Of a DNA stretch of 64,000 nucleotides, positions 24,001 through 27,900 are shown one piece after another; position 1 is the first letter of the stretch; every line of letters begins with the position of its first letter. The DNA lies in assembly GCF_001643775.1 (NCBI RefSeq), contig NZ_CP011402.1, positions 1,768,432 through 1,832,431 of the forward strand, written 5' to 3'. Below the pieces are notes generated by a model, which was given only the letters and a program-made list of their open reading frames with translations, had not been told where the DNA came from and made no database searches. Made by a program: the position numbers and the translations under genes. The stretch comes from Denitrobacterium detoxificans (GTDB lineage: Bacteria; Actinomycetota; Coriobacteriia; Coriobacteriales; Eggerthellaceae).

Positions 24001-24175
24001 TGGTTGAGGGAGAAGTTTCGCCTTTGTCTTCTGCGTTGTCGGCGTAGGCTGAAACCGGCAACGCCAATGCAATCGCGGCAAGCGCTCCGGCTGCTACCGC
24101 CGCCCACCGCACACTACGTGGCGGAGCCGTTTGCGCATGAGCGCAAAACACCCCATACATTTTTTTCGTGCCCAT
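1..24175 (-). CDS. Giant BspA-type LRR / InlB B-repeat surface protein (C-terminus outside window)
   Basis: The frame is open from the ATG at 24175 to the window edge, giving at least 8058 codons. The start is set by a perfect GGAGGT seven bases upstream. Residues 1 to about 47 are a signal peptide with a basic start and an Ala-rich core ending in VSAYA. A Ser/Ala-rich linker follows (about 48-115), then one InlB-type repeat. From about residue 290 to 4440 there are on the order of a hundred BspA-family (DUF285-like) leucine-rich units, recognisable by recurring YMF-NC-L-F and W-x-S-VT-M-MF patterns. Three CUB-like beta-sandwich segments sit near residues 3590-3675, 4100-4185 and 4485-4608. 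From about 4640 onward the protein is InlB B-repeats (Listeria-Bacteroides type, Y-F-GW and LYA-W motifs). Both module types are known in secreted adhesins; an adhesin or surface-fibre role is inferred. The anchor is not visible because the 3' end lies outside the window. Confidence 0.93.
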   Translation of the reverse strand, partial: MGTKKMYGVFCAHAQTAPPRSVRWAAVAAGALAAIALALPVSAYADNAEDKGETSPSTTTVAVAEVSASSAPSASTSDTSAASASSSNDSAAAAQAAASSSSTSSAAASDTSAAGASESKARESASAADAATFTVTFDAGAGALSGSATQQVAAGATITAPVATLEGQTFEGWATEKGATKASVKPGETITVSANVTYYAVYSAKSAGEGAAASTSLQGDKAAGSTYATSEDAALDALEAAQAAASAANSAKATSLSPMADTIYKSGTFGDNNALTWTLQTDGVFGTLSIDGVDTVSTTYSALPWYAYRNANAAEDWVGITKVYVTGAIKPLGNACAFWFANYEELSYFDGVGFDMSAATSLEGFFKNSTRLDTVEGIQYWDVSQVTTMKEMFRYTTLLKVDNFKNWDASNVTDASYMFAETTALTYWNSSLDEFAGGMKLGSTSTGGANLSYMFYKSNLITFASAKCSWVANNMTHMFDMDMALSNVGMSGIDTSLVQDMSYMFYFCSALVLMNGSGYIDGGTYPGWNTSNVTNVSHMFEHCEMLTASALTTAFSQWDTTKITNASYMFADCYALESVSMPDLKLYNCNKNYMYANCTELKNYACDGGVFQGGTAAYMFTNCPRLLVWNGNGMTITDANLSNMFNGTNATFIWLGDGLTFKNNNTDSMFANCGGSVTANFNGITASGSLYRMFYNANGLTTFIANGAMNTSGVTSLQGMFRSSGLVSADFSAFDATGVTTTYAMFYDCDSLSNVCMDNFDGSSVSDARYMFAESAPATPFSLTGMNFTLGAPDCTVNMSRMFENSTLVSLNTSTFKWYPNNMNGMFNGATGITTFEGSGISTAALTNMDNMFKDATNLTTVSGISAWDVSNVTSAYSMFEGCTSLTSMGALTSWDLRKLTNAQRMFAGCTSLANITVTGMRFYNCNMNYMFTGCTALANFDGDGLMVTGGSMQYAFQNCPSMNLFTANGMVLSGVDLRNMFTGINANWTFDATGMTIANCTTGETYEHINYNRYGMFNNDGGSLIFQGSGVTLSGSLIRMFGNSTGLRKFILTSSDTAGVTSMYEMFRNAYNMTDFDGSGMQAVSVTNMTRMFRDCSRLMNVNMSNWNASKVTDVSQMFVSNSSLSNFVAPGLKIGTEAAPASMASMFRGCTSLGSFNSMGMTLWASTTYCMFKDCTALASFNGNGFYMGKNGTFAINDAREYDVPDGGWYWSYPHYYQVRDAKMMFMNCTALATVTGIKTWDMSKVQSLERMFYNCQSLTYTTGLAFDNWDLASCHTLDEMFALTYALTEFHGYGLKLYGDATLAWFFRSSGLQKFYGDGMVIDGSASRSTTRPSGNYGVDGMFGVLTNFQEFIGNGMTIKNRSLAHMFWRTTSVNWLFNGKGLTMIGNNVAEMFCGTNDGTTGSFTFDGTGMHFEGPAAYMFYSYSQATGSGTWYEDNNVSISHNSGKWSSSLYHCLYYTFWNRSSYDHVHWSGYCGITTFKVDADAQTDWNGVSDTRYMFANDYFLTSFTSNAWDASGVQDTMDYMFFNCPNLPSFDGSTWNTSSVTSMTRMFEACTGLTSLTNLAWDVNYVISTYRMFYGCTGLTSFPSFSTWDMKANADARYMFSHCTGITTFDMQDVHFYDAAMDYMFSDCTSMIMFKGYGMQVDGAKSMTYMFNGCTVGGLGWQFDGNGITINDSNMDYMFAATAAGKTTLYNFSCNGFTVTGSRMQYMFKNTTKYIGFFASGAGFTLTTSDLSYMFSGALGLQTFNSAGVNSAGCTNMEGMFYNCPEFRTFNGGSLIVNQVLSMSRMFDLCPKLLSVQGITMWSADSCRDMSFMFRNCSQLNYIDAFTDPTLSANMTLEYITTMEGMFYGCSSITNFYGKGLTITTGVVDGSGSLDNVADMFSGCSSLVSFEGKGMVISGKANLANMFRGCDGPFTFNAGDLRLTGSVGTGLPVGTSTTGMATNEPQITAAYMFNGCPGLTIFNADDIVTTGVYDMSYMFNNCAGLTEFHGEAFDTENVLTFEGMFYNDPKMVKADGLARWNVEKVTTTYRMFKNDYKLKTIDAFTVMPSDRALYGYQTTVWNLNAINKMDEMFMNCYELERFEGDGITIDSPEGTTVANMFANCHKLARFDGVGMIVKLNGPTDFSYWFQDCDGLVYYSTASITSPGVVNMRYMFNRCTRLTHFYGTNLNTSLVTSMEGMFNGCTSLVNVYDMKQWDLSSLETVEYMFQNCSSLVRFDLTDWGIGSGFDAAGNPYTYTGGTSNIENMHAMFNGCTLLEEVTGIGTWQLDSLYTTESMFNGCASLLTQDFSNWTLPVINNMDYMFQGTTAMTTFRGKGMHITGTARNGRRASVKYMFNNSGMTDFYGDEMIIDGDIDLIYMFTDAANLQNFWGNGMLIDGGLYTDPDTGSTTPGNSVLTYDMFFNNTAPFYFHGGGMEIRNNTMEFMFQGCKGAYSFDAEGTMNLNGVTSLYGMFNGIYSIEGGGTGHNIGGYYYTGREDGVTRSWHMGGYYGTQILDSIGATQGLVYFNGLGMDVSKVTNMAFMFNHARDLQRVEGISLWDMKAVQYLYGMFNDARTLTYIDAFTATTPTTTWDLESVKDMRSMFQDTWALPEWKGWGVTITGNYYDTTTRAMTRYMFNHSGIQTFYGDGLTIKGYITLADMFNDANNLVDVYGNGMLIDGGTMTVTTSMALSPMATETVPAETVVTANWFRNNSAAFTFHGAGFTVKNTPLDYMFRDVKGAWTFDAENTMDITEGVDSMIGMFMGSDAQIEFASGKYYCTQGIVSFNGRGMVDYDTAIKYMNNMFYRAHALTTVDQIYNWNVTELLNAENMFRDTTVLSYIDAFTDPTVVTVLNFDKIQNMNYMFSGARALPRFLGQGVTINGQNGDTSAVATVAYMFNATDSMRTFVGKDMIIKGSTRLENMFNDATGLDYFVGKDMLLDGTGVTTSNMFQNCSGLYNGGGDIAYSGTGWVFEGEDMVLDNGCTLVEMFQNSYDMDGLDYTQGLQAFHGINFDIADVTSMDSMFQNARGLKAMDGVNMDTGNVTSMHEMFQNCYTLTTITNIYNWDVSSLTDVSSMFQNCLVLPTVDMHGWQTNNVEDLSYMFQNCPELVYVDGLTAGTAHPGSVTGSSWEFDSATTLAYMFADCPKLHLPDFTNWYLPVATNLNYMFARCHGLEEFNGAGFEIVAPAATVIGMFCGINLTKGGFVFNGDGMKIHDSTHLADMFWDPATNSQHCTGLTVFNAKGFYINARASLKDWFRNCGGQFIFNWDGFLASHTIDLGYMFEDCYGLETFNAKGFTVSETSATGWDTVQNMFGGCAGSFVYRAEGMRICSDADMSEMFTNCYSNLDFDATGIIIDSGASLAGMFNNCGNYTSNGSTTQKGSLTFWGNTMNVPYSTIEGMFGTSADKLTYGLVKFVGAGMTVTNATNFSQLFKYAPHLAKFYGVYANGTYGTNTKGGTATTPPTTDLDYVNRTITLSSLAMNVLGCTDVSGMFQNQSYLNTFVCWPVLGSGSSQVTNMASMFENSSALTYLDFTWWNTTGCTTMSDMLHRAWNLTTIILGDGFKFVGDSGYATQRVIQTAEWNDGSTANGTYGAYLDGWLPGKSYWYTGITGATQLAIVFDQNSSLENDTVYIYDKNWVLQAALSGTSMRAYTSTAPLIVSGDTIYVRLCTDDSRYGSGFKLTVFDNSTSAYMTPDWAKLRGFGYGSWVHYVLDPTTNTWVEDNHVPYTGEQLAYYYNPANSAMVGKYVWTDRVGFRFVSNDDAWWALDDNRTYTFQYAPNEFWNDHHYATLHGGNFTVGATPWATNKVVTEYGTDVPWNGSYNVSTANHYASDGSGWDGRFRVGYWDKGRPNDSATSANNSVRSKIITITAYNGLKALRLEDWFSGCRQDNVEYRHRGNYGTVWHTRGLLWADVTGLDLSDTQSTRRMFADDLTLTSITGTGGQNTVTTVVSSSTATNSTAYTLDTTMGTTSTDWEGDGKYGWHTNSLEDTTQMFFYDEKLDNLDMSSWDTRSVLKMGQMFAGDTSLKTMWVGEHTVFDKGTVDDWSNSDMNIISRYWESGSMINKDGHAGGYDSDMNSDRNKYNLYPGTLMAKTNYAPTWTTSMRGISWWHFRKQNAQRVTLRFDIQSLMDGGDAIVVWDKTRQTILDVIWGDSISGATRTYATDEVYLSLYSTWGHGIPRGFIGNVTFDNAEYDWAWIPNHDTYLHDTGQWVNQTTGRAYSAGDFARYVGKSAIDAGQWVWTPGITSGSFPSNSYAWWQLDADGVLTIWLNDGASTFEVTEHNTGDSDADKLTWTVPWRTISNNIAGHVTAIKVQTDSAGNKIQPLNLDGWFDDMGSMVIADVANIDTSKATSAANMFRNDKSMVTLLGTGYDPDYDDEAVDKYLDPDYVSSSSVVGCAGWDTSRITNMDSMFDGCRSLTRLNMSTWDMLTSTPSTNNMLRYTDSLELMDLGPDVRFNPQNNAVAPNSIHTQFWGRKNGGYARALDGTVADKSYWEINAPAGSSAIVLDFNKQIEQMTSGTFTGGSTLGTGDYLVVAGNNGETYTFYSDRYIYDDGISSPVTTYRNQPLSGLDDNSILSLEFAGATRVTLRLYSNEDASIGNGFQVFVSYKTSMGTVASAALAEAGLYMWRRKSDQAYVRGVDSLMRTYDGSAAVSVGANMSGQWERVGVWVVHFETLAGTPGVTGTMDDVYLPAGESLILPGDGTYGSLTSPSSDYASRTGASNYFYRNGYVLRWWVTDPTYIPDAQDPNKQPTGEYRVGQTYPKVLKSEPGLETLYAIWIEAMDSVVEFFPGDSTDDPVDPIVASPAGTTAVMSGSEVASYYISYAPYMSGADVTVPAIPWTRLGYTFVGWQLEDADGNLVGVISPDSGLFRMANQAGRQIIDLSAYGLTGTTGRYYKLVATWKQKTGYTVTYDVKGGTPAKASRTNVAWNDTNLFGWDGVWPTKHGYRNDYKVMFTDISGMDHVVTTTTRLGDLARFNGSDNVADTIVLWINWIERDASINFVAAGKGLISVDGSTDPNQINQQLIRTLVPCVSGSVSSVSGAVSTGYHLVYWINSLNTTRFYTPTLSAADIAAISLGPDGLYRSVTFTAVFAPNVYRVQFHPGTGTGVMDDLLCVYDVWTLAPVAAGSMSKPGFVFKEWNTALNPTGAASEVRIGEGDWFRNLTTVDGGVVTLYAQWEQSVVTYTFKSENSNGHITWTDGAGTHEASEHDFTTGVVTGTFDPVTAVAHDGYHFVSWIDEQTGDIMTTNPTLLLSKDSDKMWEYGRVYVARFAPNTYTVHYMYEGESTGGAMTEDYFNMTNQTFKYGIQERLTTIDDDSSTPAVSEGTKKSGYIFLGWKAYRMVGGVRVDRDGLLVNAQYVWNLATDEGDTVYLEARWSPAVYYIVYHDNSAPEGIYAGVMENQPIAYDDFTQTLTPNTFKRVGYDFAGWNDKPDGTGTLSFADAGTITFNLTSTPGDEIHLYAQWTIATYKVQLISDEMHYLYPVRNGSLNHADWGKLAGSLSQPGAVASPDKVQVMYEGLPVRDYNNDPVYAAIIESYWTYNTKMTQPVTATPTVMTDANGNVVTMSFAYYTYEMTLADGTVYTGYLADPTTLTILGDTKFYVHWAHDSYTVIYDPGDHGQFVVAEGKTYWLSVPGGSATTLYYFYDNDKTNVDGYDTTETNIKNYGNPRAKPGWEFQYWQITLSDGTTYQLRNMGEIWSNIGTINENLTFYAVYRARMQTLSFDEMGGWATNSTALITRAYASDDDVTLPTASDVRKYGYDLDGWMEDPTVEVLYAPGSTIKMFGYNATLYAHWVPRTYSVVFDNMGGAWPANGSYTFTGRKDGLNWNSNELLDGVPDPEKTGYTFAGWYTNLDGGSTSAKISNSMLFEAIAPIDLMTGEPIDTDGTVVTLYAKWVESYTQINYYIITPDLQDAPEGGMLTLDSETVRSVHGVPTGTSFTANPGYDFLYWYDADYQIVYQYTDAAGRITTVSEDTDPVYETGGTVQKKFEETITPRKRTYNPYLGVYDIWDESNSTWYVVVSPHSYTIKFNMNGGGGSIDPIAMKVGKSLTLDVIEPTRVAYEFIGWNTRSDGLGTMYYNGDVLKNLSLDDGAVVTLYAVWRAGEVYVTYEGNASDAVLTSTGIAGNYVEYHSMGDSAYVAAANVFTRPGWVLDYWTDDEYGQGTKYYPGATYVVPTVPLTGTIRVFTLYAHWTASTYVIEYEAGTPVFRGSMDRQPMTFSYDQSLNPNQFEREGYDFAGWALSVDNANTSIKVNGYPGGYVFEDMEVVRDLTSIAGTVIRMYALWTPKANEVTWFSDDYTRGSVVGPNPAMTVYTGSQPDISVVSWKARDGFTFVGWRYVTTTEWGTTITGTVLSPVDTTINGITYKGVNILGPTEFYALWSYEPAVVYMAGEHGAFNTGKKWGTQFEALTVGQPTPEYNGVTEMVKEDDGSSSYRPTGKDGFVFAGWRCASGTNSGTFYAWGTVLPFVEDGTTIYVAEWTSVKNLTFNLNTVDQSASWTTSAPSGASGTNDYVLTNQVGDSQITLPGYDAVSRPGYRFTGWGTSPTGFALYAPGGTYTMPAEHTTLYAIYLQYVYAVQFNSDGGAYVAPRGGLYWDSTNFIPSVAPRRDGYRFDGWYTSAGTLIDETSDIATAAEGDDTPRVITLIAHWLDNYVNVYYKVADANGNVTTVGGTVETASEVLNYSTGVPKGSVAVANEGYHFLGWYQPNVLDRNGNVSEQGGCLSTDSAWAPTKAATEYWEDGQTWYARFAPNTYTVTFSGVPLADFDCYGVTHTVTQEFTYDVAQRLTANGGRFTAYGYRFLGWNSDASRAADGLVEYDDYQLVKNILTGASGDDAITLYAVWEEIELPDEPSGGGDGEDAGHYTVKFDGGYDYDLDSAGIQDQEFTIGVYQRITPVGINFRREGYVFIGWNTDYDLAKAGNVQFQDNQRVRNLSLLDGDTVTLYAVWREVVPERYWTVRFDRGTQSDPSSLGLTDQKIEVGVATPLKTAYGRYTRDGYTFAGWNHDSTQAAAGVVQVVNGVPLTDRVKVTDLVGEGETYILYVVWKYVGHTVSYNVNGGSIVSTDGSGNPAVTPETKYYEEGVTVTRARDDQSTGFYRKGYLLVGWDATPNKQGDTPDYDFQSTFVMGNDDVVFYAHWSPITYNVRFHGYGYNDEGNAGFVRDADTGNLRDMVELTGLRYDQLYTMPWNEYIHTGYDFGDWHALTDRLWHHTSDPERYAYNPGWDDYFCFIDNGGTFSNLWSTMEEDGSPHTVDVYLHWIGSNVPIVYESSNTGLGTVSGKSYVFHGDTLDRGEVQTNPIDGYCLDHWEYRMVTDDALKLGLDYESGTLTPNGIYDFVITGPVFFTAVWAPAHVVNYLANDPGYEDGTNFFVDTATAPGTTDAQKKAAVNGQTYFPHVSMDAGTKTPKFAGDTSGSGAPKGKKGMVFAGWKNEDGQVIVTSETTVNGSQHKVYGWDLSGIAVADLPDADGDGVITLIATWAPANATIVFHWNPVPGAVYNETDTTASWYPSGTYTQVTSFDTPTQLDPNLFTLNGYRFDAWSYIAGTTQSDRLWADGEVFQLSSAEIAKLRANGSLVLSQDDDGEDVWTMNLYVHWVARTYTVTVDNPYTGGLVNVDDPSYLTWDGTLSYYDKLSYRDGKITTTPGYGYAKDNYGLYNWEWVFTLDDGTEVTGTGAVNVIGGKFYDLEGHELSGPVYNGTPCDLTDIRVLGNGFVRPKWERLYSVTFKNGEHGQFEGMAGTQFDNLRAGTQIPEMGYGMPDYDIICERDVDPDNEEPTVAGENRARYLLQYPNLYDWNEFLSDGTNNLNRYLPIGDEGYVFAGWEVDGGYGTTVYHYYPYVSKIDGKSLEEFFGGVYVTNPVTNGTVPSYDITVTALWIRGSYTVYFDPNEGAGVIIHNSNGTREEKLAPVKGVAYSPFVTPSKTDVLRPGYVLKSWNTDPDGLGTTYEPNAVYPIPAAITTLYAMWEQQQATIKYTTSNWWVDWDNSDGTLADDQDDQGLNWGDGYAYQTVWAGTGYMVDPLKQNVNEDGYLIDKDGNVLYDDEGNPLTPVN

Positions 24176-24428
24176 AATCGATACCTCCGATATACGAGCT
24201 GACCCCATAACGGTCCCCAATATGACTCCGCGATCGCAGGCGCCCAAACCTGCAAGCGCAGTCGCGTACGCGACCTCGACATCGCCGCCCTAAAGCGATG
24301 TCGCGGATATTCCGTGGTGCATTTAAATTGGTAGTGGAATAGAACCATTTTATATAATATGGCACCTTCGCGCTACCCTTTAAACCGCCGCTGATACATT
24401 AGCGGTTTAAAAACCTACCCAATTCCAC
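24176..24428 (-). promoter_or_regulatory. Structured 5' leader of the giant LRR gene
   Basis: This stretch lies directly before the start of the left giant gene. It holds three successive dyads on the transcribed strand: 24236-24253 (5 bp stem), 24261-24274 (14-base perfect palindrome GTCGCGTACGCGAC) and 24277-24303 (9 bp perfect stem, 9-base loop). A further dyad, TTTAAACCGC with its complement, lies at 24379-24411. An AT-rich TATTATATAA stretch near 24350-24360 is a plausible -10 region. The TTTAAA of the upstream dyad would fall near the -35, so it could be an operator. The hairpins are seen directly; their regulatory role is inference. Confidence 0.4.
24379..24411. repeat. 10-bp inverted repeat TTTAAACCGC, possible operator
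   Basis: TTTAAACCGC at 24379-24388 is matched by its exact complement at 24402-24411 with a 13-base spacer. An alternative pairing through CCGCT/AGCGG is also possible. Neither side has a T-tract suited to termination. The position, roughly 200 bases before the giant gene start and next to the best -10-like sequence, suits a regulator site. Confidence 0.45.
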
Positions 24429-24639
24429 GGACATGCCAGGCTCCCAAAAGCGCCCGGCACAACGCATTGCGCAGGTTAGGTACGCCGACAGATCGGCGGA
24501 CCTGGCCTAAGCAATGTATGCGGGAAACGGCCCCACAACGAAAAGCAGCAAAACGGCTACGCCACTTCCCCAGCCCCATGCGGACACCCCATCCGCACCT
24601 TCGCAACGCACGGCAAGCTGCACGCCGCAAAACTGGGCA

Positions 24640-24680
24640 GACAGGCGGGGAAAAGGGGGCTGCACGTCTCCCCGCCTGTC
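24640..24680. repeat. 12-bp inverted repeat between the giant genes
   Basis: GACAGGCGGGGA at 24640-24651 pairs perfectly with TCCCCGCCTGTC at 24669-24680 across a 17-base loop. It lies in the GC-rich gap of about 750 bp between the two giant genes. It may act as a second, T-poor terminator or an mRNA-stabilising hairpin. No convincing gene was found in 24429-24928. Confidence 0.4.
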
Positions 24681-24789
24681 GAACGCCCTATGCTCCAAGG
24701 CCAGCCAAAACCGCAAAGCCAGCCTCCAGCATCGCTCAGTGTGCGGGGCCGATGCGCAAGGCACGCATGAGCGCCCTTGCGGTTCCCGC

Positions 24790-24815
24790 CCCGCCGGGCA
24801 AATGAGCCCGGCGGG
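24790..24815 (-). terminator. T-poor terminator-like hairpin after the LPKTG giant gene
   Basis: A 10 bp perfect stem (CCCGCCGGGC with GCCCGGCGGG) and a 6-base loop lie about 115 bases beyond the stop of the right-hand giant gene. There is no T-tract on either strand, so intrinsic termination is uncertain. GC-rich hairpins lacking T-tracts are common at gene ends in actinomycetes, which is the reason for the call. Confidence 0.4.
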
Positions 24816-24928
24816 TGGTTTCGGCCCCGGTTGTAAACCTTCATACGCCACACGCCGCCACGCGATGGACGGCACGGCCTCGGCGCGACGCGCACAAGCG
24901 TACGCGCCACGCCGTTTTACCTCTTCAG

Positions 24929-27900
24929 CTACCGCAGACTCTTCATGCCGTAGTGATGCACGGACGGTTGCGTCACCGCCGCGCCCACAGGGGCACACGC
25001 CACATCGCCTGCATAATCAGCGAACGAGTCTTCCTCGTACACAGCCATCTGCGGCGCCACGGGCGCAGTGGCCTCGTAGCCCGCGCTCAGCATGGCGCGG
25101 AAGCGGTCGGTCTCGTCGGCGGCGCGCTTGCCGCCAGCCGCCGCAGCGCTCATGCGATCGGCCATGCGTTCTGCCGCCGCGCTGATGCGATCGGCCAAAC
25201 CCGCAGCGGGATTGGCTACGCCAACGGGACGCGCCACGGAATCGGCCGTCATCCGCTTCGCCTGAGCCTTACGCTCGGCCGCGCGCTCGCGCGCATCGCG
25301 CAGGGCATCCCTACGCTCGCGCACGGCTTCCGCCATGCGAGCAGCACGCTCCTTCGCGCCCTGGACGACTTCGCCCATGGCCTCCGACGCGCCATCCAGC
25401 GGATTGGGTATCGTCTGAGGCTTGGCTACCGCTGCGCCCGCTGCGGCCATGGGGGTAGGGGTACCCCCACCCACGGCGAACATGGCGCCCGGCCCCTTCG
25501 GGCTGGCCCCGTTACCAGAGCCACCCGGAGTAGTGGGGTCGTCATCCTCTTCGCGACGACGCTTGGCTGCCGCCAGCGCCATGAGGCCCATGGCCGCCAA
25601 CATCGCGATGATGAACGGATACGTGGTTTCCTCGTCGCCCGTCTTCGGCAGGCCGCCTCCGCGGCCGTAAGTGGTGGTCACGACGGTCGTGGTGGTGGTG
25701 GTCTCCTCGCCGCCCTTCGTACCGGTGTACTTGAAGATCGGGGTCAGGGTGGTCTCACCCCAAATCGGGATCTTCGTGTAATCCGGATCGTAGGTGGTGT
25801 AGGTGTGCTTCTCGCCCGTTTCGGGATCGATCCATTCCACAACCCAGCCGGTGGGCTCGTAGCCGTCTTCCGGCGTAACCGTGATCCAGCCTTCAGGGAT
25901 GTACGTGCCGTACGGCAGCGGATCCGTGCCGCCAATCACCGTGCCACCCGTGGGCGGATTCTCGGTGCTTACCGAGTACTTCTTGGGAGCCCAATGCGCG
26001 TACAGGGTGGTTTCGCCCTGCGGCATCGTGACGCCCTCTTCCAGCCAGTAATCCGGCGTGGACGGGTAATCGGCATCGCTCGGGTCATGAGGCTCCTTAT
26101 CCCAGCCGATAATCTCGAAGCCAGCGGTGGTCAGGACGGAGCCCTTCTCGCCCGTGCCATCCGACAGGTTCACGCTGGAACCCCACGGGGCTACGGTATC
26201 GGGCACCGGGCCGTTGTAGACCTTCTGCTTCTCGGTGGTACCCGGCTTCAGCGGCGGGTTCTCATCGTAGTGGATGATACCGTCATCGTTCTTCTCGAAG
26301 TTAGCCGTGTACACAGCCGTGATATACAGGCTGGAGTTCGTGCCAACACCAGGCAGGATAGCCGTCTCAGTAGAGTACTCCGCACCATTGGCAATGGTGG
26401 TCGCCTGAGTGGTCATGCCAGCGCTCTGCGTGATCATGCCACTGGGTACCGTACCGCCATTGCTCTCCATCGTCGGGCTCAGCTCCAGCTGCTCGTTGCC
26501 CACCGGACGCTGCGGCTGCACGAACTGCACGTCATCGGCAGCATCGTCGGCAAGCGCGTCAGAGATCTCGTAGTTTACGGTCCAGTTCACGAAGTGCCAG
26601 CCAGGCAGAGCCACGGCCTGCGCGCCCTCCATGCTATTGCCGGTATACGTGAGCGCGCTCTGCGTGTTGTCGTACTCTTCGCCATCCACCGAGGTGATGA
26701 ACTCCTCGCGCTGCGTTACGCTCAGGTCGCTGGCGGTCTCGCTCTTGTTGAAGCGAATCATGCCGCCGTAGGAACCGGCACCCGTGCCATCGCTATCGCC
26801 ATTCACGCGGTAGATGATGTGCGAGCGCTTCTGAGCCCACTGCGCATACAGGGTGGTGTAGCCGCGGTACTCGCCCGCGCTGTCCAGCTTCACCGTAGAC
26901 GAGCTGGAAAGCGGGTCTACCTTCACCCAGTTGCCGTCGGCGTCCTTCGCATAGGTCAGGTCGCCATACTGGTTGGTGTCGTCGGCGTTGCCCTCGGTGA
27001 CGCCGTCAACAGTACCGGAGCCATCGGCTGCAGTATTCCAGCCGATGAAGTCGAAGCCGGTACGCTCAGGCGTGACGTAGGTATCAACCCAGCTGTCAAC
27101 GTGGTCGACACTCGTCCAGCTCTGGACCGTCTGGTCGGGAACCGTGGTGGCGCCATTGGTACCGGGCGTGTAACCAGGGTTCACGCTCGAGGGAACCACC
27201 GCAGAGCCCTTGGCCAGGTTCACCGGGTCGTCGGCATTGCCGTTGTATTCGACGATGTAGTTCGTGTTCTCCTTCCAGTAGCGCACGAAGTGCGGCTCGG
27301 CGGCAGTGCCGGAAAGCGTTACGCCATCATTGATTCCCAGCGTGCCGTAGCTGCTCGTGGGCGTAATGCCCGTCTTGTAGCCGCTCTCGTCGAACGTATC
27401 GCCTGCGTAGGTGTAGCCCGCGAAGCTCGGCAGCGTGGTGGCATATGCCGTGGTGCCTTCCACCATGCGGCGGGTCACCAGGTAGCCGTCGGCTTCAGCC
27501 GTAGCGGCATTGTAGCTGTCCACATACGTGGTGCCGTTGTAGTTGAGCAGATGATACTCGTCGTAAACGGGAATCAGCTTCAGCCACTTGGCGTATACGT
27601 GCACTTCGTTGTTCGTGTCGTCAACCGCCAGGTCGCCATAGGTTGCGGTGGTGGCCACGTTGGTGGTCATGGTTCCCGCATTGGTATCCGTCAGGTTGGA
27701 CGGATTAAAGTCGTAGCGGTCGAACTGACGCGTGGTTCCGTCGGTCGGCGTGTAGGTAGCGTACACCGGCGTATCCCAGGTGACCGTTTCCGTATGGGTG
27801 GCCACAGGCGTGGGAGTGTCGGCATCCACGTCGTAGTACACCAGCGTGTAGGTCTTAGGCGTCCAGTGCGCAACCAGGGTGATGCTGCTCGGGTCGGCGT

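Noticed and set aside
24514-25185. Plus-strand open frame between and into the giant gene end
   Set aside because: Overlaps the end of the LPKTG gene antisense, with low-complexity composition and no homology that I recognise.
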